Assembly: GCF_900105045.1 (NCBI RefSeq)
Contig: NZ_LT629739.1
Coordinates: 1,178,001 to 1,242,000 of the forward strand
DNA: 64,000 nucleotides
Source of the DNA: Brevibacterium picturae
GTDB lineage: Bacteria > Actinomycetota > Actinomycetes > Actinomycetales > Brevibacteriaceae
Direction of reading: 5' to 3'
In this document: one piece after another, positions 1 to 9,029 of the stretch
Layout: each line of letters starts with the position of its first letter
Numbering within the stretch: position 1 is the stretch's first letter
Translations under genes and position numbers: made by a program
Notes under the pieces: model-generated
Databases searched by the model: none
Seen by the model: only the letters and a program-made list of their open reading frames with translations
Told to the model about the DNA's origin: nothing

Positions 1-2
1 AC

Positions 3-383
3 GCGACCATCCACATCGTCGCCACCGCCCTCATGCCGATGCTCAGCGACGAGCGCAAGGCCCGTGTCCTCGAGGTCGAAGCCGTCGGCGTCAACGAGTC
101 CCTCGAGGCGCGACGCCGAGAGACGATGCGCATGCTCGCCGCCGCCGTCGATGCCGCATTCGAGCGAGTGCAGTCCGTATTCGACCTGCACGGGTCCGAA
201 TCCTCGCTGCGGCCAGACGATGGCGGCCTGACCAGTCTCATCATCGTCGGCGGGATCACCGAGGCCCTGGTCCAACGCGTGCACACCCCCGCCCCAGAGC
301 GCACATCGACCACGGTCTTCCTGACCCGCATCGCCGAGGTGGCCATGCGTGCCCATGGGGTGTCCCCGAACAGCGGTGCATGA
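3..383 (+). CDS. TetR-family transcriptional regulator, C-terminal part (5' truncated)
   Basis: Open frame entering from the left edge; the last 126 codons are present and the start lies outside the window. The residues are helical and rich in Arg/Glu/Ala, with a terminal segment (ITEALVQRV near the end) that resembles the ligand-binding and dimerisation domain of TetR/AcrR repressors; the DNA-binding helix-turn-helix would lie upstream and cannot be seen. It sits 126 bp before an MFS transporter on the same strand, with three palindromes between them, a layout typical of a repressor controlling an efflux gene. The family call is an inference from composition and context. It could be another all-helical regulator. 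Confidence 0.6.
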   Translation, partial: ATIHIVATALMPMLSDERKARVLEVEAVGVNESLEARRRETMRMLAAAVDAAFERVQSVFDLHGSESSLRPDDGGLTSLIIVGGITEALVQRVHTPAPERTSTTVFLTRIAEVAMRAHGVSPNSGA

Positions 384-408
384 CACCATGAGCTGTCATC
401 GCTTCATG

Positions 409-482
409 CGTTCGTCAGCGAATCTGAGTGAGTCACGGGTTCGTCAGGGAACCTGAGCGAAGCACGGGTTCGTCAGCGAACC
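409..482. promoter_or_regulatory. Three tandem 16-bp palindromes, putative operator array
   Basis: Palindromes lie at 409-424, 438-453 and 467-482, each about GGTTCG-TCAG-CGAACC, with exactly 29 bp from one start to the next. The third is perfect in both 6-base arms, the second has perfect 5-base arms, and the first has end mismatches. The 29-bp period is close to three helical turns, so all sites would face the same side of DNA. The array ends 27 bp before the MFS start codon and follows the TetR-type gene. A repressor operator is the simplest reading; a repetitive extragenic element is the alternative. Confidence 0.5.
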
Positions 483-509
483 GGGTAGGCATGATCGTCG
501 AGGGAGACA

Positions 510-1811
510 ATGACTGTTTCGCAATCGCGGGTGGGCCGCGGCACAGGGGCCGCCATCGTGGCCATCGTACTGGCGCAATGGTTCGGAACCTCCCTGTGGT
601 TCAGTCCCAACGGTGCCGTCGACGGCCTCTCCACCTGGCTCGGTTCGACACCGGCGCAGTTCGGGTGGCTGATCGCCGCAACCCAGATCGGCTTCATCGC
701 CGGAACTCTGCTGAGCGCGACGACCGGAATTGCCGACCGATTCCCGCCCGAGCGGATCTTCATCGTCTCCAGCCTCGTCGGCGCTGGACTGAACTTCGTG
801 TGGACGCTGGGCCCTTCGGACCTCGTTCTCGTCTGGATCTCGCGCTTCTTAGTCGGAGTGAGCCTCGCGGGCATCTACCCGATGGGGATGAAGATGATCG
901 TCAAACGGGCTCAGGCGAAGTCCGCGCAGGCTCTGGCCTGGCTCGTGGCCATGCTCACCCTGGGCACCGCGATGCCGCAGTTCCTGTCTGCAGTCGGTGC
1001 CTCTCTGCCCTGGCAATCGATCATGTGGGGTTCGTCGGCTCTGGCGGTCCTGGGAGCCGGACTCGTCGCAACGATCTCCCGTCGCGGTACGGGGCTCTCC
1101 GGTCGCCAGGCGGGACTCTCCGGTCGTGGAGCGGCGCAGGCGAGCGCGCCGACGGTGACCGCGCAAACTGGGGCGACACGTCCCGTGCCGGCGAAGACCG
1201 CCGCGGACTCAGCACTGCGCAGGCTGTTCCGGGACCGGATGTTTCGCGCGGCCGTCTTCGGGTACGTGGGCCACATGTGGGAGCTCTACGCCTTCTGGAC
1301 CGTCGTGCCGACGCTCGTGATCGCGGCTTTGGCCGATCAACACAGCCCCACCGGGCTGGCGACGACGAGTTTCCTCGTCATCGCCGCCGGCGTTGTCGGA
1401 TGCGTGATCGGCGGAATCATCAGTCGCAGGACCGGCGGCGCTGCGGTCGCTGCAGTCGCACTCGCCGGATCAGGTCTGATGTGCCTGATCTACCCGCTGC
1501 TGCCCGACCTCGCCCCACTCCTCATCGCGGCACTCGCGCTCTGGGGCTTCCTCGTCATCGCCGACTCTCCCCAGTTCTCGGATCTCGCCGCCCGATACGC
1601 TCCGGCCGAACTGACGGGAACGGGACTGACGGCGATGAACTCCCTCGGCTTCGCCGTCAGCGTCATCAGCATCGTCATCCTGCAGAGCCTCATTGCCAGC
1701 ATCGGAGTGGCCGCCGTATGGCTGCTCCTGCCGGGTCCGATCCTCGGCCTGATCGCGATGCGACCGCTCTTGGTCAGGCGAAGGGTGCCGAAGCCTGATC
1801 CAGACGAGTGA
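510..1811 (+). CDS. Major facilitator superfamily (MFS) transporter
   Basis: 433 residues with about twelve hydrophobic segments in two six-helix halves, which fits MFS permeases. The halves are joined by a cytoplasmic loop (about residues 190-235) that is Gly/Arg/Ala rich and contains a repeated GLSGR. Conserved-looking features include AQWFGTSLWFSP in helix 1 and FLVGVSLAGIYPMGMK in helices 4-5. The ATG at 510 has GAGGGAG just upstream. Its substrate cannot be told from the sequence. Placement behind a TetR-type gene and palindromic sites suggests ligand-induced transport, possibly efflux. The 3' end overlaps the convergent aldo/keto reductase gene by 38 bp. Confidence 0.85.
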   Translation: MTVSQSRVGRGTGAAIVAIVLAQWFGTSLWFSPNGAVDGLSTWLGSTPAQFGWLIAATQIGFIAGTLLSATTGIADRFPPERIFIVSSLVGAGLNFVWTLGPSDLVLVWISRFLVGVSLAGIYPMGMKMIVKRAQAKSAQALAWLVAMLTLGTAMPQFLSAVGASLPWQSIMWGSSALAVLGAGLVATISRRGTGLSGRQAGLSGRGAAQASAPTVTAQTGATRPVPAKTAADSALRRLFRDRMFRAAVFGYVGHMWELYAFWTVVPTLVIAALADQHSPTGLATTSFLVIAAGVVGCVIGGIISRRTGGAAVAAVALAGSGLMCLIYPLLPDLAPLLIAALALWGFLVIADSPQFSDLAARYAPAELTGTGLTAMNSLGFAVSVISIVILQSLIASIGVAAVWLLLPGPILGLIAMRPLLVRRRVPKPDPDE

Positions 1812-2724
1812 CTTCATCGTGAGTGAGCTCAAGTTCCGGGGCCGCCATCAAGGCATCGAGCTGGTCCGGCGTGCGGGCCGAGACGATCGGGGCGGTCACG
1901 TCCTTGGTCAGCAGCCAGGCGAGGGCAACCGTCGTCGGCTCCACGCCGTGGGCACCGGCCACCGCGACCAGTTCGTCGACGGCTTCGAGTCCCTCGGCGC
2001 TGAAGTAGCCTTGGACCATACCGCCGCGGCTCGCGCCCTCGAGATCGGCCTCGGTGCGGTATTTACCGGTCAGGAATCCGGCGGCGAGGCTGAAATAGGT
2101 GAAGACGCCGAGGCCGTGCTCCAGTGCCAGCGGCTGCAGCTCGACCTCGTAGTCGTGGCGTTTGACGAGGCTGTATTGGGGCTGGATCGCCACGGGCTTG
2201 GCCAGGTTCTCCTGCTCTGCCACGGCCAGCCACTCGGCGAGACGGTCCTTCGAGTAGTTGGATACGGCGACATACCTGGCCTTACCGGCGCGAACGACTT
2301 CGTGGAAGACCCGGGCCACCTCGGCGATGGGTGTCACCTCATCATCGCGGTGGGCGTAGTAGATGTCGACGTGATCGGTCTGGAGGCGTTCGAGGGAAGC
2401 ATCGATGGCGGTGCGGATGTATTCGGGGTCCTGCGTCTTGTGGTCCGGGTGGTCGCCGACCTTCGTGGCGAGGACGACCTTATCGCGGTTCCCGCGGGCG
2501 GCCAGCCAGGTGCCGATGATGGTCTCGGACTCTCGCCCGGTGTTGCCGGGCACCCATGCTGGGTAGGACTCAGCAGTGTCGAGGAAGTTGCCGCCGGCTG
2601 CGAGAAATCCATCGAGGACGGCATGCGATCCCGCTTCGTCGACGGTCCAGCCGAAGGTGTTGGTGCCGAGGTTGATGGGGAAGATGGAGAGATCGGTGCC
2701 GGGGATCTGTACCTGCTGCGTCAT
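1774..2724 (-). CDS. Aldo/keto reductase
   Basis: 316 residues, the usual size for a TIM-barrel NADPH-dependent aldo/keto reductase. The catalytic tetrad can be placed: Asp49 and Tyr54 in NFLDTAESY, Lys88 in LATKVG and His125 in YYAHRDD. The sequence resembles the YghZ/Tas-like group acting on aldehydes or sugars; the physiological substrate is unknown. The ATG at 2724 is preferred over an in-frame upstream codon at 2763 because AGGAG precedes it at good spacing. It is transcribed convergently to the MFS gene and its last codons overlap that gene. Confidence 0.88.
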   Translation of the reverse strand: MTQQVQIPGTDLSIFPINLGTNTFGWTVDEAGSHAVLDGFLAAGGNFLDTAESYPAWVPGNTGRESETIIGTWLAARGNRDKVVLATKVGDHPDHKTQDPEYIRTAIDASLERLQTDHVDIYYAHRDDEVTPIAEVARVFHEVVRAGKARYVAVSNYSKDRLAEWLAVAEQENLAKPVAIQPQYSLVKRHDYEVELQPLALEHGLGVFTYFSLAAGFLTGKYRTEADLEGASRGGMVQGYFSAEGLEAVDELVAVAGAHGVEPTTVALAWLLTKDVTAPIVSARTPDQLDALMAAPELELTHDEVTRLDQASAPFA

Positions 2725-2846
2725 GGTGCTCCTGTGTCGTCTCGGGGTCGGACGCCGGTTCATACGAAGGTTCGCACGTGGTCATCCATGTGGTCCAACG
2801 ACGGGAGCGGAGAAAATAATTCCGAGCTGTGAATGCGAATGAGACG

Positions 2847-3692
2847 CTATTTGAGCAGCCGGTCCATTCTGCGGTCGCTGAGCTTCTTCCCGCTGGTCTG
2901 GCAACCGGGACAGTACTGCAGTGACTTGTCGGCATAGGAGACTTCCGCGATGGTCGAGCCGCAGACCGGGCAGGCCTGGCCGGTGCGACCGTGGACGCGG
3001 AGCCCGCGTTTCTTCGCTGCCTTGACCTTCGCCGGAGGCAGATCGATCAGCGAGTCTCGGGCCTGGCCGAGGACCTCGCGCACCGTCTCGAGGAGCGCCG
3101 GCGCATCGACGCCCTGGGCCGGGGCGAAGGGGGAGATCTGCGCAGTGTGGAGGATCTCGTCGGAGTAGGCGTTACCGATGCCGGATATCAGCGCCTGGTC
3201 CTCGAGGACGGTCTTGATCCGGGACGTCGAACCAGCCAGCGTCGCAGTGAATTGATCTGCGTCGATGGACAAGGCGTCAGGTCCTGCGTTGTCGATGGCG
3301 GCCACCTCGGCGCGGTTGGTCACGAGGGAGACCGAAGCGTTCTTCTTCGTGCCTGCCTCGCTCAGGTCGAAGCCGGCGCCGGAGGCCAAGTGGAGGCGCA
3401 GACCCAGCGGGCCCTTGCCCATCCGGACCGGTCCCGTCGGCACCACGTCATGCCAGACCAACCAGCCGGCGCGGGCGAACCGACAGACCAGGTCGAGCCC
3501 GTCGAACTCGACGATGAGGGCCTTGCCCACCCGGGAGACCCCGCTGATCTCGAGTCCGTTGATCGCCGCCAACGGCGGATGGGCGGTCTTGAGGATGCTC
3601 AGCTCCCCGACATCGGCCCGGGTGATGAAGTCACCGACGACATTTGCGCGCAGGAACCTGACCAGTGCGTCGACCTCGGGCAATTCGGGCAT
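2847..3692 (-). CDS. Fpg/Nei-family DNA glycosylase (AP lyase)
   Basis: 281 residues with the family architecture. The N-terminus MPELPEV carries the catalytic Pro2 and Glu3. A beta-rich N-terminal domain contains a Gly-Lys turn (VGKALIVEF). The helix-two-turn-helix is LISGIGNAYSDEIL, and a C-terminal zinc finger has CPVC and CPGC pairs. Such enzymes excise oxidised bases and cleave the abasic site in base-excision repair. Whether it prefers 8-oxoguanine or oxidised pyrimidines cannot be settled here; it looks like the actinobacterial second Fpg/Nei paralogue rather than a textbook MutM. It is divergent from the aconitase gene, with 131 bp between the starts. Confidence 0.9.
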   Translation of the reverse strand: MPELPEVDALVRFLRANVVGDFITRADVGELSILKTAHPPLAAINGLEISGVSRVGKALIVEFDGLDLVCRFARAGWLVWHDVVPTGPVRMGKGPLGLRLHLASGAGFDLSEAGTKKNASVSLVTNRAEVAAIDNAGPDALSIDADQFTATLAGSTSRIKTVLEDQALISGIGNAYSDEILHTAQISPFAPAQGVDAPALLETVREVLGQARDSLIDLPPAKVKAAKKRGLRVHGRTGQACPVCGSTIAEVSYADKSLQYCPGCQTSGKKLSDRRMDRLLK

Positions 3693-3823
3693 ACGCCCAG
3701 TATGCGCCCTTGGCCATCAAGTGGCACGGCTCTTGTCGGTCCCGGGTTCGGGGGCTAACGTGGACAGACCACGTGGCTGCGTGCGCCGCCATGTTTTTCG
3801 ACCACTGCTGTAGGAGGTTGACG

Positions 3824-5770
3824 ATGGCTGAGAATGTCGCCCAGAAGCTCATCGGCTCGCATCTGGAATCCGGGACGATGACGCCCGGCAACGAGATCGG
3901 GGTCCGCATCGATCAGACACTGACCCAGGATGCGACCGGGACCCTAGTCATGCTCGAGCTCGAGTCCTTGGGCTTGGACCGGATCCGCACCGACACCTCC
4001 GTCCAATACGTCGACCACAACCTGCTGCAGACCGATGAGAAGAACCCCGAGGATCACATGTTCCTCCGTTCGGCCGCGCAGCGCTTCGGCCTCTGGTACT
4101 CCCCCGCCGGCAACGGCGTCTCCCACCCCGTGCACCAGTCACGGTTCGGCAAACCCGGTACCACCCTCATCGGCTCCGACTCCCACACCTGCGCGGCCGG
4201 TGCACTGGGAATGCTGGCCATCGGCGTCGGTGGGCTCGAAGTGGCCATGGCGATGGCCGGCGATCCCCTCTATATCGCCGCACCCGAAGTCATGGGCGTC
4301 GAACTCACGGGCGAACTGCCGCCCTGGGTCTCGGCCAAGGACGTGATCTTGGAGATGCTGCGTCGTCACGGCGTCAAGGGCGGCGTCGGCAAGATCATCG
4401 AATACCACGGCGAGGGGCTGAAATGCCTGACCGCCATGGACCGCCACGTGATTGCGAACATGGGCGCCGAACTCGGTGCCACCGCGACCGTCTTCCCCGC
4501 CGATGACGCCGTCAAGGACTTCCTCGAAGCCAGCGACAGGGGCGAGGACTTCACTCGCATCGTCGCCGACGAGGGGGCCGAATACGACCTCAACGACTCG
4601 ATCGACCTCTCCCAGCTCGAACCACTCATCGCCGCTCCCTCCTCGCCGGGCAATGTCCGGCCGGTGAGGGAATGCACGGATGAGGAGGTCTTCCAGGTCG
4701 TCATCGGTTCATCTGCGAACCCGGGCCTGCGCGACTTCGCCGTCGTCGCCCAGATCCTCGAGGGCAGGCGGCTCGACGGCCGGGTGTCACTCGACGTCAA
4801 CCCGACCTCGCGTGAGATCCTCGCCGATCTCATCGCCGGCGGCTGGCTGACCTCACTGGTCGGATCGGGTGCCCGCATCCACCAATCCGGCTGCATGGGC
4901 TGCATCGGGATGGGCCAGGCACCGGCCGTGGGCCGCAACAGTCTGCGCACCATGCCCCGGAATTTCCCGGGCCGCTCCGGCACCGATGAGGACGCCGTCT
5001 GGCTGTGCTCGCCCGAGACCGCGGCGGCCGCGGCTCTGACCGGGCGCATCACCGACCCGCGGGACCTCGACATGGACTACCCGCAGGTGAGGCTGCCGGA
5101 GAAGTTCTCCGCGAACCGGTCCATGCTGGTGCCGCCGCTTCCGCTCGAGGAGGCGCGGGAGGTCGAGCTGGTCAAGGGCTCGAACATCTCCTCCCTGCCC
5201 GACTTTGAACCGCTTCCCGACGACATCGATCTCGAGATCATGCTCAAGGTCGGCGACAACGTCTCCACCGATGAGATCATGCCCGCCGGATCCAGGGTTC
5301 TGCCGTATCGCAGCAACATTCCCAAAATCTCCGAGTTCGTCTACATCCAGGTCGACGACACCTATCCCACGCGTGCGGTCGCCCACGACGGCGGGCACGC
5401 CATCGTCGGCGGGGAGAACTACGGTCAGGGATCCTCACGTGAGCACGCCGTCATCGCCCCGCGCTACTTGGGGCTGCGCATCGTCGTCGCCAAATCCCTG
5501 GCGAGGATCCACTGGCAGAACCTGGCGAACTTCGGTGTCCTCGCCCTCGAATTCGCCAATGAGGACGACTACGAGGCCCTGTCGCAGGGGAACGTCCTTG
5601 AGTTCCGCGGCCTACGTGACGAGCTCGGTGCCGGTGAGACGATCACCGCCGAGGTGGCCGGACGGAAGTTCGAATTCCGGCACACGCTCTCGCCCCGACA
5701 GGTCGACATGGTCCTCGCCGGAGGTCGCATCGCCCAGCGAAGTCAGCAGGAGAACAGCCGGCAGAGCTGA
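3824..5770 (+). CDS. Aconitate hydratase (Aquifex-type, about 650 residues)
   Basis: 648 residues, shorter than the roughly 900-residue AcnA. The size matches the compact aconitase group sometimes called the putative or Aquifex type. Three cluster-ligating cysteines are visible: one in DSHTCAAGALG and two in SGCMGCIGMG. The C-terminal swivel domain has GGENYGQGSSREHA and the following Arg-rich active-site segment. It interconverts citrate and isocitrate in the TCA cycle; homoaconitase or another isomerase activity is less likely. The frame is open upstream, but ATG 3824 has a strong TAGGAGG nine bases before it. It stands alone, followed by a 219-bp non-coding stretch with a hairpin. Confidence 0.88.
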   Translation: MAENVAQKLIGSHLESGTMTPGNEIGVRIDQTLTQDATGTLVMLELESLGLDRIRTDTSVQYVDHNLLQTDEKNPEDHMFLRSAAQRFGLWYSPAGNGVSHPVHQSRFGKPGTTLIGSDSHTCAAGALGMLAIGVGGLEVAMAMAGDPLYIAAPEVMGVELTGELPPWVSAKDVILEMLRRHGVKGGVGKIIEYHGEGLKCLTAMDRHVIANMGAELGATATVFPADDAVKDFLEASDRGEDFTRIVADEGAEYDLNDSIDLSQLEPLIAAPSSPGNVRPVRECTDEEVFQVVIGSSANPGLRDFAVVAQILEGRRLDGRVSLDVNPTSREILADLIAGGWLTSLVGSGARIHQSGCMGCIGMGQAPAVGRNSLRTMPRNFPGRSGTDEDAVWLCSPETAAAAALTGRITDPRDLDMDYPQVRLPEKFSANRSMLVPPLPLEEAREVELVKGSNISSLPDFEPLPDDIDLEIMLKVGDNVSTDEIMPAGSRVLPYRSNIPKISEFVYIQVDDTYPTRAVAHDGGHAIVGGENYGQGSSREHAVIAPRYLGLRIVVAKSLARIHWQNLANFGVLALEFANEDDYEALSQGNVLEFRGLRDELGAGETITAEVAGRKFEFRHTLSPRQVDMVLAGGRIAQRSQQENSRQS

Positions 5771-5922
5771 CGGGGTCAACTCACGCACTCGGTTTGCCCA
5801 CCTACGCTGGTCGGCGAGCGCGGCAACCCTCCGGCGTTCGCGCGACGACCACTCCTCCAGGCGTTCGCGCGACGGCAACCTGAATGGCGCTGAATAACGC
5901 TCCCGCACAGTGCACACAACGT

Positions 5923-5984
5923 CAGCAACCCTTCGGTCGCTGAGCACCCCGTAGTTGGGTTGCCCAGCGGCCGGAGGGTAGCTG
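5923..5984. terminator. Imperfect inverted repeat between aconitase and GntR genes
   Basis: Two 20-base arms (5923-5942 and 5965-5984) match at 17 of 20 positions and enclose a 22-base loop. The convergent genes on either side make a bidirectional terminator plausible. The short direct repeat GGCGTTCGCGCGACG occurs twice just upstream, near 5833 and 5860, so a repetitive extragenic element is also possible. There is no T-run. The rest of the 219-bp gap shows no gene. Confidence 0.4.
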
Positions 5985-5989
5985 AGATA

Positions 5990-6763
5990 TCAAGGTGCGG
6001 CGAGGAAACCGCGCAGCAGTGCCGCGGTACCGTCGAGATGTTCGGCCATGGCCGAGCGGGCTGCAGTCGAGTCTCCGGCGAGGATCGCGTTGTGGATTCG
6101 CTGATGCTGGTCGTGTGAATGGGCCAGGTTGGGTTCGATCATGGGGATCCGCTCGAGCAGCTTATTCGCCCGAGTCCGACTTTCCACCATGGAGCGCACC
6201 AGGCTCGGCGACCCCGTGACCTGCGCCCAAGTCAGGTGCAGCTGGGAGTCCAGTCGCCGGTACTCGTCCAGGTTCGACTGCCTGCTCGTGTCCATGGCCG
6301 CAGCCAGCTGACCTCGTTGGGGTGCGGTGAGATCCTGCCCGGCTGCCACTTCGGCGACGCCCATCTCGATCACACGGCGCCAGGTCAGGGTGTCTTCGAC
6401 CTCGGCGGGTGAGAACCCGGCAAACTCATCCGCGCCCGAAGCATGAGCGGTGCTGTGCCCCCAGGCCTCGGCCGGATTGCGGGAGACGAACGTTCCTCCG
6501 CCACGACCTCGGCGGACATTGACCCATCCGGCGGTCTGCAGTTCCGAGATCGCCTCGCGCAAGGTCGCCCGGGACACCCGCAACTGCTCCGCGAGCTCAC
6601 GTTCGGGCGGGAAGCGTTGGCCGGGCGGGATGATACCGAGGCGGATGATCTGGAGCAGGCACTCGATCGTCTCCTCGAAGATGTTGCCGGAGCGGGCCGG
6701 AGCGATCGCGCGCAGCGCCGTCACCTGGCTGCTGGGGGCTTGGGCCTCGTTTCCCTGAGTCAC
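5990..6763 (-). CDS. FadR-subfamily GntR transcriptional regulator
   Basis: 257 residues. A winged helix-turn-helix (about residues 25-95) contains PPERELAEQLRVSRATLREA and the wing RRGRGGGTFV. An all-helical FCD effector domain follows (about 105-250). Family members bind a small carboxylate or amine-derived ligand and release a palindromic operator. It is the last gene of a five-gene minus-strand operon for amine catabolism and probably regulates that operon and the divergent permease; candidate sites are described at 11342-11426. The start is a GTG with only a weak purine-rich site upstream, so the first residues are uncertain. Confidence 0.9.
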   Translation of the reverse strand: MTQGNEAQAPSSQVTALRAIAPARSGNIFEETIECLLQIIRLGIIPPGQRFPPERELAEQLRVSRATLREAISELQTAGWVNVRRGRGGGTFVSRNPAEAWGHSTAHASGADEFAGFSPAEVEDTLTWRRVIEMGVAEVAAGQDLTAPQRGQLAAAMDTSRQSNLDEYRRLDSQLHLTWAQVTGSPSLVRSMVESRTRANKLLERIPMIEPNLAHSHDQHQRIHNAILAGDSTAARSAMAEHLDGTAALLRGFLAAP

Positions 6764-6820
6764 TCGGGTTCCCGTCTTCTCATGTCAGTGCCGTGTCCCT
6801 CGACATCATGCCACCCTCAA

Positions 6821-7624
6821 TCACAGCGGGGTCGTGTAGGCGTTGGTCAGGCCGCCGTCGACGGTGAAGGACTGAGCCGTGACGAACGAGGCATCGTCGC
6901 TGGCCAGGAAGGCCACTGCCGCAGCCATCTCGCCAGCCTCGGCGAAACGTCCCATCGGCACATGCACCAGACGACGGGCAGCCATCTCCGGATCCTTGGC
7001 AAACAGTTCCCTCAGCAGCTCGGTGTTGACCGGCCCGGGGCAGAGGGCGTTGACGCGGATGCCTTCCTTCGCGAACTCCACGCCGAGCTCACGCGACAGG
7101 GCGAGCACCCCGCCCTTCGACGCGGTATAGGAGACCTGGGAGGTCGCCGAACCCATCAGCGCTACGAACGAGGCCGTGTTGATGATCGAGCCGTGCCCCT
7201 GTCTGCGCATATGTTTCAGCGCCGCCTGGGAGCACAGGTAGACGGATGTCAGGTTGATGTCCTGGACCTTGCGCCACACGTCGAGGCCGGTCTCCGTGAT
7301 TGAAGCGTCGGCCGGTGGGGAGACTCCCGCATTGTTGAAGGCGATATCCACGCTGCCGTAGGTGTCGAAGGCAGTCTGGAACAGGTTCTCCACCTGGTCC
7401 TGGTCGGTGACGTCGGTGGCGACGAAGAGGCCCCCAACCGCCTCGGCGGCGGCTGCTCCTGCGTCTGCGTTGGTGTCGGCGATGACGATGTTCGCCCCTT
7501 CCGAGGCGAGACGCTTCGCGGTCGCCAGACCGATGCCGCTGGCGCCGCCGGTGACGACGGCGGTGCGCCCGGGAAGACGCCGGCAGATGATCTGGGTCGA
7601 GTCCGTCGCTGCTGTCTCGTTCAT
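6821..7624 (-). CDS. Short-chain dehydrogenase/reductase (SDR)
   Basis: 267 residues of classical SDR. The nucleotide-binding motif TGGASGIG is at 25-32, with Asp50 ending beta-strand 2, which favours NAD over NADP. NNAG is at 97-100, and the catalytic Ser152, Tyr166 and Lys170 (YTASK) are in place. It is 52 bp downstream of the aldehyde dehydrogenase gene in the amine operon, so it may oxidise or reduce a hydroxy- or oxo-intermediate of that route; the substrate is unknown. ATG 7624 was chosen because AAAGGACATCAC precedes it. An in-frame codon at 7672 lacks a site. Confidence 0.9.
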   Translation of the reverse strand: MNETAATDSTQIICRRLPGRTAVVTGGASGIGLATAKRLASEGANIVIADTNADAGAAAAEAVGGLFVATDVTDQDQVENLFQTAFDTYGSVDIAFNNAGVSPPADASITETGLDVWRKVQDINLTSVYLCSQAALKHMRRQGHGSIINTASFVALMGSATSQVSYTASKGGVLALSRELGVEFAKEGIRVNALCPGPVNTELLRELFAKDPEMAARRLVHVPMGRFAEAGEMAAAVAFLASDDASFVTAQSFTVDGGLTNAYTTPL

Positions 7625-7676
7625 GTGATGTCCTTTGCCCGTTGGTGGTGAGAGTGCGTGGGGTGGTTGCAACCGG

Positions 7677-9029
7677 TCAGTCGGTGGCGATGAAGAGGTT
7701 CTTCGTCTCCGTGAACGAGTCCATCGCGTGGGGACCGAGTTCGCGGCCGATGCCGGAGCGTTTGAACCCGCCGAACGGGGTCGAATAGCGCACTGCCGAA
7801 TGGGAGTTCAGCGACAGCGCTCCCGAGTCGACGCCGCGGGCAGCCCGCAGTCCCCGGCCCACGTCGCGGGTCCAGATCGATCCCGACAGACCGTAGGGCG
7901 AATCGTTGGCCATGTTGATCGCCTCGGCCTCGTCGCGGAAGCGCTGCACGGTCACCACGGGCCCGAACACCTCCTCGGTGACGATGCGATCACGCGGTGA
8001 TCTCGGCAGCACGACTGTCGGTGCCATCCAGTAGCCGGCACCGCTGGGGGCGCTGCCGGTGAACGCGATGTCGACGCCGTCGAGGAACCCGGCCACATTC
8101 TCATGGTGGCCGGAGGAGATGAGCGGTCCCATCTCCGCATCCTCGAGGCTGGGATCGGTGACGACGACACCGGAGACCGCGGGTTCGAGGAGTTCCATGA
8201 ACCGGTCGAAGACTGAATCGTGGACGAGGATTCGGGAGCGCGCGCAGCAGTCCTGGCCAGCGTTGTCGAAGACGCCGTAGGGTGCGGTGGCTGCGGCGAG
8301 TTCGAGGTCGGCGTCGTCGAAGACGATGTTCGCGGACTTCCCGCCGAGTTCCAGCGTGGTCCGCTTCATCGTCGTCGCAGCGTCGGCCATGATCTTCTCG
8401 CCCACCGCGCTCGATCCGGTGAACACGATCTTCGCGACCCTGGGATCATCGGTGAACGTCTGTCCGACCACGGACCCCGTGCCCGGGATGACCTGGAAGA
8501 CACCGTCGGGGATCCCGGCCTGCCGGGCCAGCTCGCCGAGGCGGATCGCAGTCAGCGGGGTCAGCTCGGCGGGCTTGAGGACCACGGCGTTGCCCGCGGC
8601 GAGCGCGGGCGCGAAACCCCATCCGGCGATGGGCATGGGGAAGTTCCACGGCACGATGATCCCGACGACCCCGAGGGGTTCGTTGAATGTGACGTTGACT
8701 CCCCCTGCCACGGGAATCTGATCGCCGAGGTGGCGCTCGACCCCGCCGGCGAAGTAGTTGAGGACGTCGCGGACGTTGCCTGCCTCACCGCGTGCGTTGC
8801 CGATCGTGTGCCCTGCCTCGGCGACCTCGAGCTGCGCGAGATTCTCAATATCGTCATCGACGGCGCGGGCGAATGCGCGCAAGAGTTCGGCGCGTTCGGC
8901 CGGATCTGTGGCCCGCCAGCGGGTGAAGGCGTCTGCGGCCCGACCGATTGCGTCCTGCGCCGATTCGACGCTGTGGGCATCGACCGAGGTGATGAGCGCC
9001 TCTGTCGCGGGGTTGATCACTTCGGTCAT
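7677..9029 (-). CDS. NAD(P)-dependent aldehyde dehydrogenase, PuuC-like role
   Basis: 450 residues, a little short for the superfamily (usually 480-500). The motifs are intact: the NPW segment IVPWNFPMPIAGW, Rossmann Gly in FTGSSAVG, general base Glu in LELGGKSAN and nucleophile Cys in NAGQDCCARSR (the first Cys of the pair). It oxidises an aldehyde to the acid. Its ATG overlaps the stop codon of the upstream amidotransferase-type hydrolase gene by 4 bases, so it is probably translationally coupled. In a gamma-glutamyl pathway it would act on gamma-glutamyl-aminoaldehyde. Substrate is inferred from context only. Confidence 0.88.
   Translation of the reverse strand: MTEVINPATEALITSVDAHSVESAQDAIGRAADAFTRWRATDPAERAELLRAFARAVDDDIENLAQLEVAEAGHTIGNARGEAGNVRDVLNYFAGGVERHLGDQIPVAGGVNVTFNEPLGVVGIIVPWNFPMPIAGWGFAPALAAGNAVVLKPAELTPLTAIRLGELARQAGIPDGVFQVIPGTGSVVGQTFTDDPRVAKIVFTGSSAVGEKIMADAATTMKRTTLELGGKSANIVFDDADLELAAATAPYGVFDNAGQDCCARSRILVHDSVFDRFMELLEPAVSGVVVTDPSLEDAEMGPLISSGHHENVAGFLDGVDIAFTGSAPSGAGYWMAPTVVLPRSPRDRIVTEEVFGPVVTVQRFRDEAEAINMANDSPYGLSGSIWTRDVGRGLRAARGVDSGALSLNSHSAVRYSTPFGGFKRSGIGRELGPHAMDSFTETKNLFIATD

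Noticed and set aside
409-482. CRISPR-like array
   Set aside because: Only three units, spacers of 13 bases and no cas genes; the units are short palindromes, so an operator array or repeat element fits better.
428-1798. Long plus-strand frame of 456 codons and minus-strand frames over the MFS gene
   Set aside because: Arg/His-rich composition and no ribosome-binding site; they are high-GC shadow frames of the MFS gene.
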